40,236 bases of DNA. Source: Gammaproteobacteria bacterium (GTDB lineage Bacteria > Pseudomonadota > Gammaproteobacteria > UBA9339). Made by a program: the position numbers and the translations under genes. The DNA is taken from the NCBI GenBank assembly GCA_023480665.1, contig JAMCWR010000061.1, forward strand, positions 1 to 40,236. Direction: 5' to 3'. Within the stretch, counting starts at the first letter, position 1. Each line of letters opens with the position of its first letter. The notes under the pieces are model-generated. The model had not been told where the DNA came from, searched no databases, and worked only from the letters and a program-made list of their open reading frames with translations. Positions 33,507 through 40,236 of this stretch are shown in pieces.

Positions 33507-35786
33507 TTAGAAACTTGTGCCGACATTAAATTCGAATGAGTCTAGATTATCGCCACTCTTCGTGCTAATTGGTTTGGCAAAACAAAATACCAAAGGACCA
33601 AGTGGCGAACGCCATTCTACCCCGATGCCATAAGAACTACGTAAATCTTTGGATATGAATTTATTTTGATAAACATTACCAATATCAACAAAAACAGAGG
33701 TACGCAAACTATCGCCCAATGGATTTGGGAAGATAATACTACCACTCGCAACTGTCGCAAGATTACCACCCATAGCTTTTCCATATGAGTCAAGCGGCCC
33801 AAGACTACCAGCATAAAAACCACGTACAGAATCAATACCACCAACAAAAAAGTTTTTGAAAAATGGTAATGCGAGTGTATTGCCATAACCATTACCATAG
33901 CCAAGGTCGCCACGAGCATGGAAAATAAAGTTCTTAATTAGCGGATAATACAAGCCAAGTGAATAATCTGCTTTATAATATTGCACGCTTTGCTTCCCAA
34001 GCGGCACAGCAAATTCTAGATCTAAAGAATTTTGAAAACCTTCGGTTGGGAAAATTGCTCGATCAAGATTGTAATATGACCAAGCAGTTGTCAGTTTTAA
34101 TTCATTATAACTACTGCCATATTTATTGGTAAAATCTTTAACTTGAGTTGATGAAAGAATGTTTGTGCCAATATCAGTATGCTCATAACCATAGCCAAAA
34201 AACAGGGTATTATATTCAGAAAACGGCACGCCATATCTAACTCCTAGACCATAAATATTTGCAGTATAAGATGTTAAACCAATTTCATCCGGCATACTTT
34301 TTTGTATATACCCAGTAATGCTCATACTAATTTGATTTTGCGTATAGTACGGATTGTAATAAGTAAAGCTATAATTCTGCAAATCTTTGCTATTGTTAAA
34401 ACCAATAGAAACCATTTTTCCGGTACCAAGGAAGTTTTTATCGTTTAAGTTAACGCCATACAATAACCCATCGGTATCTGAATAACCTACTTGAAAATTC
34501 GCAGTAATTGCCGAAGCTTCTTTAACATTAAAATTTAAATCAACTAATTCAGGATGCCCTGGCACTGGCACAACCTTATCATCGATCCCTTCAAGGTAAC
34601 CAAGATTAGCCAAACGCCGCTTTGATTCGTTAATCTTCGATATTGAAAACAACCCACCCTCTTGCAAACGCATTTCTCGACGCAAAACGTAGTCATGTGT
34701 TTTGTCGTTCCCAGAAAAATTTATTCTTCTTACATAAATACGTTTCCCAGGGTCAATATTGAATTTGAGAGTAACCTGTTTTGTTTGATCGTTAATGATT
34801 GGGTCAATACGAATATCAGGTTTACCAAAACCAAGATCGCCGATAAAATTATTTAAACTTTCTTCAACTTCGATAATCTTTTTTCGAGAAAAAGCATCTC
34901 CGGGTTTTAAAGTAATCAGTTTTAAAAATTTATCGCCTTGATTGAGTAAATTACCACTTAAAATGCATTCTTTTATTGTATAAATCGAGCCCTCAGTAAT
35001 ATGAATCACAATATAAATATGCTTTTTATCTGGAGTAATTGAAACTTGCGTAGCATCGATTTTAAAACGGATATAGCCACGATCAAGATAATATGAACGC
35101 AGTTTTTCTAAGTCAGCGTCTAATTTTTCTTTTGAATACTGATCATCATGACTAAAAAGCGTAAAAATATTTGATGTGGATAAAGTGAAATTCTTGAGCA
35201 AAGCTCTTTCACTAAATGCATGATTGCCAATAATGCGAATTGATTGAATTTTTGCCACATTGCCTTCAACAATTCGAATATTTACCGTAACTCGATTGCG
35301 ATCTGCTGCCTGCACGCTTGCTTGTACTTTGGCATTATAAATTCCTAAATTATAATACTGCTGCACCAATGCTTGTTCTACTGAGTTTAATATCGATCTA
35401 TCAAATGCCTGCCCTTCAACTAATCCCGCGCTTTTTAAAGCTTCTTTTAATTGCTTTGTAGTAAGTTTTCTATTACCAGAAATGTTCAATGTACCAATAA
35501 TCGCACGCTCTTGAACTGTTATCTTTAACGTCCCTTTATCTTGGGTAACTGCAACATCACTAAAGAAACCAGTTTTATATAAAGCACGGATAATATCTGG
35601 CATCTGAGCTGAATCAATGCGATCACCTTCTTTTACTGGCAAATAACTTAAGGCAGTGCCAAGTGCAATATGCTGTAAACCAACGAACTGAATTTTTTTA
35701 ACTACAAATTCATTGGCGCTTGCAATTGTGCTCATTACAAACAAGATTAACATTAAGATTATTTTGATTTTCTTTACTATGTACAT
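33507..35786 (-). CDS. bamA: Outer membrane protein assembly factor BamA
   Basis: BamA is the essential outer-membrane barrel that inserts other beta-barrel proteins. It has a signal peptide (IILMLILFVMSTIASA, cut after Ala24). Five POTRA repeats follow (EFVVKKIQFVGLQHIA; GTLNISGNRKL; KIQSIRIIGNHAFSE; IYTIKECILSGNLL; IYVRRINFSGNDKTHDYVLRREM), then the 16-strand barrel with the conserved VRGF loop (GGIDSVRGFYAGSLGP). It ends on Phe (EFNVGTSF), the usual signal for BAM recognition. The 759 residues are close to the usual ~800. It lies directly between cdsA and lpxD; rseP, dxr and skp, commonly found here, are missing. Confidence 0.97.
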   Translation of the reverse strand: MYIVKKIKIILMLILFVMSTIASANEFVVKKIQFVGLQHIALGTALSYLPVKEGDRIDSAQMPDIIRALYKTGFFSDVAVTQDKGTLKITVQERAIIGTLNISGNRKLTTKQLKEALKSAGLVEGQAFDRSILNSVEQALVQQYYNLGIYNAKVQASVQAADRNRVTVNIRIVEGNVAKIQSIRIIGNHAFSERALLKNFTLSTSNIFTLFSHDDQYSKEKLDADLEKLRSYYLDRGYIRFKIDATQVSITPDKKHIYIVIHITEGSIYTIKECILSGNLLNQGDKFLKLITLKPGDAFSRKKIIEVEESLNNFIGDLGFGKPDIRIDPIINDQTKQVTLKFNIDPGKRIYVRRINFSGNDKTHDYVLRREMRLQEGGLFSISKINESKRRLANLGYLEGIDDKVVPVPGHPELVDLNFNVKEASAITANFQVGYSDTDGLLYGVNLNDKNFLGTGKMVSIGFNNSKDLQNYSFTYYNPYYTQNQISMSITGYIQKSMPDEIGLTSYTANIYGLGVRYGVPFSEYNTLFFGYGYEHTDIGTNILSSTQVKDFTNKYGSSYNELKLTTAWSYYNLDRAIFPTEGFQNSLDLEFAVPLGKQSVQYYKADYSLGLYYPLIKNFIFHARGDLGYGNGYGNTLALPFFKNFFVGGIDSVRGFYAGSLGPLDSYGKAMGGNLATVASGSIIFPNPLGDSLRTSVFVDIGNVYQNKFISKDLRSSYGIGVEWRSPLGPLVFCFAKPISTKSGDNLDSFEFNVGTSF

Positions 35787-35839
35787 AATGCTACTTCCTC
35801 TATTATTTTTTAGAGTATTCTATAAACAAAATTTTCGCT

Positions 35840-36643
35840 TTAATAATTCAGCAAAAAAATTAAACCTAAAGCATAAATCGGCGCTGCAGCAGTTAAACTA
35901 TCAATCCTATCATAGACACCACCATGCCCAGGCAAAAAACTTCCGCTATCTTTAACCTGCACTTGCCGTTTTAACATGCTTTCAAAAAGGTCACCAATCA
36001 CCGACCAAAGGCTTGTAATCAATACTAAAGTTAAAAACAATAGTAGTTTTATCCCGCTAATTTTCAATATAAAACTACTAAAAACAGCAACTATCATGGC
36101 TAAAATTATGCCACCAAACAAACCTTCGACAGTTTTTTTTGGGCTTATTTTTGCCGCTAATTGTCTTTTACCAAACATCCTGCCAGTAAAATATGCTCCA
36201 GTATCTGTTGCCCAAACAGTAACTAATAAAACTAACAGAAAACCATTACCAAAAAATTGCCGAATTTCAATCAAGCTCACTAGCGCTGGTAAAAAAATTA
36301 ACCAGCCAACTAACATTTTTGTTAATACATGTTTTAAACATAAAGAACTATGCAGTGAAAATCGCCACAAATAAATCGGGGCAATTACCCACCATGCTGC
36401 ACTAATAATTAATAGTGGTATTACATTTATAAATCGCAAACCAAAGTATAAAGCTAAAATTACTAGTAAAAAAATAATTAGCGCGGCTGGTTTTTTCTTC
36501 CAAAATAAATTCGCATATTCCCAGGCTGCAAGAAATATTATTAACAACGCCAATAAATTAAACGGCACCTCTGGCAAATAAAGGATACCGCCTATAACAA
36601 AAAGCAATAAAACAATTGCAGTAATCGTACGCTTAATTAGCAT
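35840..36643 (-). CDS. cdsA: Phosphatidate cytidylyltransferase CdsA
   Basis: CdsA makes CDP-diacylglycerol, the precursor of all phospholipids. The 267-residue polytopic membrane protein has about eight hydrophobic segments and the full family signature near the C-terminus: SMLKRQVQVKDSGSFLPGHG followed by GVYDRIDS. The VWATDTGAYFTGRMFGKR segment is the second conserved block. The gene starts seven bases after uppS and ends 53 bases before bamA, so the operon continues without dxr or rseP. Confidence 0.96.
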   Translation of the reverse strand: MLIKRTITAIVLLLFVIGGILYLPEVPFNLLALLIIFLAAWEYANLFWKKKPAALIIFLLVILALYFGLRFINVIPLLIISAAWWVIAPIYLWRFSLHSSLCLKHVLTKMLVGWLIFLPALVSLIEIRQFFGNGFLLVLLVTVWATDTGAYFTGRMFGKRQLAAKISPKKTVEGLFGGIILAMIVAVFSSFILKISGIKLLLFLTLVLITSLWSVIGDLFESMLKRQVQVKDSGSFLPGHGGVYDRIDSLTAAAPIYALGLIFLLNY

Positions 36644-36650
36644 GTTTTAC

Positions 36651-37394
36651 TCATTTTGCCTGTGCCGCAAGTTGCTCACTAATCATGCCGAAACGTCTTT
36701 CACGTTTAGTATATTCAAGTATTGCCTGTTCTAGCTCTTTTTCACGAAAATCTGGCCAAGTCACAGTAGTAAAATAGAGCTCTGTGTAAGCCAGCTGCCA
36801 AAGCATAAAATTGCTAATGCGATATTCGCCACTAGTGCGAATTAAAAGATCCGGATCAGGTAAATTAGCTAAACAGGTAAATTCACGAAATTTATCTGCA
36901 CAGATCTCTTCGGGCTTTAATAGATTTGCTGCTGCCTGCACAGCAATATTTTTTGCAGCATTTGCAATATCCCAGCGCCCACTATAATTAATAGCAATAT
37001 TCATGGCTAACCCGGAATTATTTTTAGTTAGCTCTTCTGCTGCACAAACTTCCGCTAAAATAAGATCATTTAAACCACAACGATCTCCGATCATCTGAAA
37101 CCGAATATTATTTTTGTGCAAGGTTTTTATTTTATCGCGAAGAAACCTAACTAAAAGATCCATCAAAAAGCTCACCTCATCTTTTGGTCTGTTCCAATTT
37201 TCAGTACTAAAAGCAAATAATGATAATGCTTGAATACCAAGCCGCGCACAGGTATTAACCACAGCTTCAACACTATCGGCGCCAATTTTGTGCCCGGCAG
37301 CCCGTGGCAAACCTCTTTTTTTTGCCCAACGACCATTTCCATCCATTACAATTGCAATGTGGCGAGGTAAATTTTTAGTTGTCGAATCTATCAT
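36651..37394 (-). CDS. uppS: Undecaprenyl diphosphate synthase UppS
   Basis: UppS is a cis-prenyltransferase that makes the C55 lipid carrier for peptidoglycan and O-antigen. The 247 residues match the family. The N-terminal HIAIVMDGNGRWAKKRGLPR contains the Mg-binding Asp. FAFSTENWNRPKDEVSFLMDL is the second conserved block, and LPDPDLLIRTSGEYRISNFMLWQ with WPDF is the third. The start follows frr by 38 bp in the same direction. Confidence 0.97.
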   Translation of the reverse strand: MIDSTTKNLPRHIAIVMDGNGRWAKKRGLPRAAGHKIGADSVEAVVNTCARLGIQALSLFAFSTENWNRPKDEVSFLMDLLVRFLRDKIKTLHKNNIRFQMIGDRCGLNDLILAEVCAAEELTKNNSGLAMNIAINYSGRWDIANAAKNIAVQAAANLLKPEEICADKFREFTCLANLPDPDLLIRTSGEYRISNFMLWQLAYTELYFTTVTWPDFREKELEQAILEYTKRERRFGMISEQLAAQAK

Positions 37395-37432
37395 GTAACC
37401 TACGCAAAAAATTAAATTGAACTATGGTTTAT

Positions 37433-37990
37433 TTATATGGACATCAACTCTGATTCTTTGGCAACAGCAATTTTATCAATCTCCGCCACATACTTATCAG
37501 TAAGTTTTTGCACAGTATCTTTTGCACGACGCTCATCATCTTCAGTAATTTCTTTTTCTTTTAAAAGCTCTTTTAAATCCTCTAATGCTTGGTGACGTGC
37601 TGTACGCACTGCTACTCGAAAATTTTCGGCAGTGGCTTTAACCACCTTTGCCATTTCTTTGCGACGTTCTTCGGTAAGTGGGGGTAGTGGCACTCGCACA
37701 AGATTTGCATCGCTAACTGGGTTTAAACCAAGATTGGCACTGGCAATAGCCTTTTCGATGGTCTTAACTAAATTTTTTTCCCAAGGTGTAATTGTTATAG
37801 TTTTTGCATCGCTAACTGTAATGTTCGCCACATGTTTTAGTAGCGTTTCTGTGCCATAATAATCTACCTTGACTCCTTCAACTATTGAAGGATGAGCGCG
37901 CCCTGTACGCAATTTACCAAGGTCATTTTTTAAAGACTCAATGGCTTTTTGCATGCTGCCTTCTGCGCTTTTGATCACCTCATTTAACAT
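37433..37990 (-). CDS. frr: Ribosome recycling factor
   Basis: RRF splits post-termination ribosomes together with EF-G. The 185 residues are the standard length. SLKNDLGKLRTGRAHPSIVEGVKVDYYG is the conserved first helix and hinge, ITPWEKNLVKTIEKAI and VPLPPLTEERRKEM the second domain, and the long C-terminal helix follows. AGAGGTGATTT directly precedes the ATG, and the gene starts three bases after the pyrH stop. Confidence 0.97.
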   Translation of the reverse strand: MLNEVIKSAEGSMQKAIESLKNDLGKLRTGRAHPSIVEGVKVDYYGTETLLKHVANITVSDAKTITITPWEKNLVKTIEKAIASANLGLNPVSDANLVRVPLPPLTEERRKEMAKVVKATAENFRVAVRTARHQALEDLKELLKEKEITEDDERRAKDTVQKLTDKYVAEIDKIAVAKESELMSI

Positions 37991-37993
37991 AAA

Positions 37994-38722
37994 TCACCTC
38001 TCCACTAGGGTTCCTTCGTCAGCTCCTAAAACGACTCGCAATAACGCGCCTGGTTTATGCATATTAAAAACACGCAGCCGCATATTGTGATCGCGACATA
38101 AATAAAAAGCGGTCATATCCATAACCGCCAACTCTTTGGTTAAAATTTCTTGATAAGACAGATGATGAAATAATTTTGCAGTTGAATTTTTTACTGGATC
38201 AGCAGAATAGATACCATCGACATTTGTAGCCTTTAATAAAATATCAGCTTTAAGTTCAATCCCGCGTAGACTCAAAGCAGTATCAGTAGTAACTAATGGA
38301 ATACCAGTGCCGCCAGCAAAAATTACTACAAAATTATTTTTAAGTAAGCTTAATGCATTGCTGCGATCGTAAACTTCAGAAACTCCGGCCACTGAAATTG
38401 CTGACAAAACTTTTGTAGCAATACCGGTATGCTCAAAAACATCGCGCATAGCCAATGCATTAATTAACGTTGCGGCCATTCCCATCTGGTCAACGGTAAT
38501 CCGGTCAATTTTTTCCTGATTAAACCTTGACCCACGAAAAAAATTACCACCGCCAATAATAACACCGACTTGAACTTTAAGATCGAGAACTGGTTTAATC
38601 TCTCGTGCAATATGTTCGATTACTTCGCAATCAATACCAAACCCCTTTTTACCCATCAATGCTTCGCCGCTAAATTTCAGCAAAATTCTTTGATAACTTG
38701 GCTGCTGTGCACTTTTGGCCAT
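37994..38722 (-). CDS. pyrH: UMP kinase
   Basis: UMP kinase phosphorylates UMP to UDP and is regulated by GTP and UTP. The 242-residue amino-acid-kinase-fold protein shows ILLKFSGEALMG, VGVIIGGGNFFRGS (nucleotide binding), RITVDQMGMAATLINALAM, FAGGTGIPLVTTDTALSLRG and ATNVDGIYSADP, all conserved in PyrH. The ATG overlaps the tsf stop by one base (TAATG), in the canonical tsf-pyrH-frr order. Confidence 0.97.
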   Translation of the reverse strand: MAKSAQQPSYQRILLKFSGEALMGKKGFGIDCEVIEHIAREIKPVLDLKVQVGVIIGGGNFFRGSRFNQEKIDRITVDQMGMAATLINALAMRDVFEHTGIATKVLSAISVAGVSEVYDRSNALSLLKNNFVVIFAGGTGIPLVTTDTALSLRGIELKADILLKATNVDGIYSADPVKNSTAKLFHHLSYQEILTKELAVMDMTAFYLCRDHNMRLRVFNMHKPGALLRVVLGADEGTLVER

Positions 38723-39606
38723 TATTTTTTTCCCTCAACTTGCGCCATAACCTCGCTCGCAAAATCAGTACTCTTTTTTTCTATACCTTCGCCAACTTCA
38801 TAACGCACAAAGCTGATAACTTTTGCATTTGCTTTTTTCAAAAGATCATTAACACAAATATCTGGATCTTTAATAAATGGCTGTCTCAACAAAACTGACT
38901 CGCTGATAAATTTTTGCAAGCGCCCGCCAACCATCTTGGCAATAATTTCAGGTGGCTTGCCACTAGTCGCGAACTGTGCTTTATAAATTTCTTCTTCACT
39001 TGCAAGTAAATCTTCTGGCAAATCTTCAGCATCAATAGCTAGCGGCTTACTTGCAGCAATGTGCATAGCAATATCTTTGCCTAGCTCTTTGTTTGGCACT
39101 GATAAACTCACCATCACACCGATTCTGTTACTATGTACATATGTCCCAACAATTCCAGTTGCTGCAAGTTTCTCAATACGACGTACATGAATATTTTCGC
39201 CTAGCTTCATTACCAAATCTTCGCGCAGTTGTGTCAAAGTTTTGCCAGATCCTGTTGTTTCAAGCATTAAAGCATCAAGATTTAAATCTTTTGCCTTTAA
39301 TGCACACTCAGCAACAGCGTTGACAAACCCTACAAAATTTACATCACGCGCTACAAAATCTGTTTCACAATTTACTTCAAGCATAATTGCCGAAGTAGCA
39401 TCTTGATTTGTAATAATTGCCACCATACCTTCAGCAGCAATTCTGCCGGACTTCTTTGCCGCTTTTGCTTGGCCAGATTTGCGCATTGCCTCAACTGCTA
39501 ATTCAAGATCACCATTAGCGGCTTCAAGCGCTCTTTTGCATTCCATCATTCCAGCTTGAGTACGTTCACGAAGCTCTTTTACTAACGCTGCAGAAATATT
39601 AGCCAT
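38722..39606 (-). CDS. tsf: Elongation factor Ts
   Basis: EF-Ts exchanges GDP for GTP on EF-Tu. The 294 residues begin with ISAALVKELRERTQAGMMEC and contain the EF-Tu contact EVNCETDFVARD and the core dimer-like repeat (IAMHIAASKPLAID). The frame extends four codons to a GTG, but ATG 39606 is preferred because EF-Ts proteins start with M-A-x-I-S/T. It lies four bases after the rpsB stop, with the rpsB end (AAGGGTGA) probably serving as its ribosome-binding site. Confidence 0.97.
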   Translation of the reverse strand: MANISAALVKELRERTQAGMMECKRALEAANGDLELAVEAMRKSGQAKAAKKSGRIAAEGMVAIITNQDATSAIMLEVNCETDFVARDVNFVGFVNAVAECALKAKDLNLDALMLETTGSGKTLTQLREDLVMKLGENIHVRRIEKLAATGIVGTYVHSNRIGVMVSLSVPNKELGKDIAMHIAASKPLAIDAEDLPEDLLASEEEIYKAQFATSGKPPEIIAKMVGGRLQKFISESVLLRQPFIKDPDICVNDLLKKANAKVISFVRYEVGEGIEKKSTDFASEVMAQVEGKK

Positions 39607-39610
39607 ATTT

Positions 39611-40236
39611 TTATTCACCCTTGTTTGATTCAGAAGTAGTAACGGATGCTTCTTCTTCGCTACCTTTAACTACAATTTCAGCTTCAGCTTCATCTTGTTT
39701 TTTTGTTTCGCGAGTAGCGGCATGAGTTGATTTTTTTATAATCTTCGGTTGCTTGCTTTCGGCCTCTTCTGTTTTTGACTCATCTGCTACAGCTTGCGCC
39801 GTTTTTTTAGTGACCACCTTCTTTTTTGCCTTCAAAGGTTTCTTTGCTGCACGCTTTTCTTCCTTTTCTTCAGTAACTTTTTCTACTGGAAGACGGCTTT
39901 TTGCATCAACTATGGCATCAACAATCCCTTGCAAATAAAGCTTAATAGCTCTGCCTGAATCATCATTCCCTGGGATGACGTAATCAATGCCGCTCGGGTT
40001 ACAGTTGGTGTCAACAATTGCTACAATTGGAATTTTCAATTTTGAAGCTTCGCTAATTGCGATCTTCTCATGACTAACATCAACCACAAAAACCGCATCA
40101 GGTAGACCGCCCATGTTTCTGATACCGCCCAAGCTGTTATCAAGCTTGGTAATCTCGCGAGTTAACGTTAAAGCTTCTTTTTTAGTGAGACTAGCAAAAG
40201 TTGGGCCGTCGCGTAATTCTTCTAATTCCTTTAAAC
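39611..40236 (-). CDS. rpsB: 30S ribosomal protein S2, 5' end outside the window, long charged C-terminal tail
   Basis: The frame is open to the window edge, so only the last 207 residues are visible. The core S2 sequence includes LGGIRNMGGLPDAVFVVDVS, IPIVAIVDTNCNPSGIDYVI and PGNDDSGRAIKLYLQGIVDA. The E. coli protein ends about 20 residues later. Here a tail of about 90 residues follows (from about nt 39886), made almost only of Lys, Glu, Ala, Thr and Ser, for example EEKEEKRAAKKPLKAKKKVV, with no hydrophobic core. It is part of the same uninterrupted frame. The order rpsB-tsf-pyrH-frr is canonical. Confidence 0.95.
   Translation of the reverse strand, partial: LKELEELRDGPTFASLTKKEALTLTREITKLDNSLGGIRNMGGLPDAVFVVDVSHEKIAISEASKLKIPIVAIVDTNCNPSGIDYVIPGNDDSGRAIKLYLQGIVDAIVDAKSRLPVEKVTEEKEEKRAAKKPLKAKKKVVTKKTAQAVADESKTEEAESKQPKIIKKSTHAATRETKKQDEAEAEIVVKGSEEEASVTTSESNKGE

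Overview
The window is AT-rich, densely coded DNA from a Gram-negative bacterium, most likely a gammaproteobacterium of the Legionellales or a relative. The evidence is the run rpsB-tsf-pyrH-frr-uppS-cdsA-bamA-lpxD-fabZ-lpxA, followed by lpxB, rnhB and dnaE, together with lipid A and outer-membrane genes and DUF1640-type small proteins. The order-level placement is inference. Nothing here indicates a prophage, conjugative element, CRISPR array, rRNA or intact tRNA.

Layout. 1-5.3 kb: the 3' part of a hybrid sensor kinase, a nitroreductase, infA, mnmA, and a two-gene membrane operon (PAP2-type phosphatase plus an unknown membrane protein). 5.3-8.8 kb: mfd. 8.8-9.3 kb: a gene-free stretch with a large imperfect inverted repeat that looks like a small palindromic (MITE-like) element. 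9.3-13.2 kb: accessory metabolism, with a Bcr/CflA-type exporter, an O-methyltransferase, and a divergent pair made of a PEP mutase/isocitrate lyase-family enzyme and a CitE-like lyase. 13.5-17.1 kb: a Crp/Fnr-type regulator, an EamA transporter and a hybrid-cluster protein (hcp). 17.1-24.8 kb: two tandem DUF1640 paralogues, ttcA, a secreted His-rich protein, hpt, an M17 aminopeptidase, alanine dehydrogenase, an M20 peptidase and a Phd/PIN toxin-antitoxin pair. 24.8-40.2 kb: dnaE, rnhB, an oxidoreductase plus lpxB, then the long minus-strand block lpxA-fabZ-lpxD-bamA-cdsA-uppS-frr-pyrH-tsf-rpsB (cut by the window edge).

The most interesting region is the regulator-hcp locus. A ~100-bp segment is present twice, 1083 bp apart, on either side of the EamA gene. 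Each copy carries the same exact TGTGA-N6-TCACA palindrome. The copy next to hcp still holds the first 16 codons of the regulator gene, read backwards. The simplest reading is that the regulator and hcp were once divergent neighbours sharing one control region, and that the EamA gene arrived together with a duplication of that region. The regulator has no cysteines, and its recognition helix (RE...K) suits TGTGA half-sites. The Hcp has the cysteine spacing typical of anaerobe-type enzymes.

Other points: the cdsA-bamA-lpxD block lacks dxr, rseP and skp at their usual places; a Gfo/Idh/MocA oxidoreductase sits next to lpxB and the LpxA has altered sugar-site residues, suggesting a 2,3-diamino lipid A backbone; ribosomal protein S2 has a ~90-residue charged tail; and a perfect 20-bp palindrome overlaps a possible promoter of the secreted His-rich protein. 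I found no unmistakably new system; the duplicated regulator-hcp control region comes closest.
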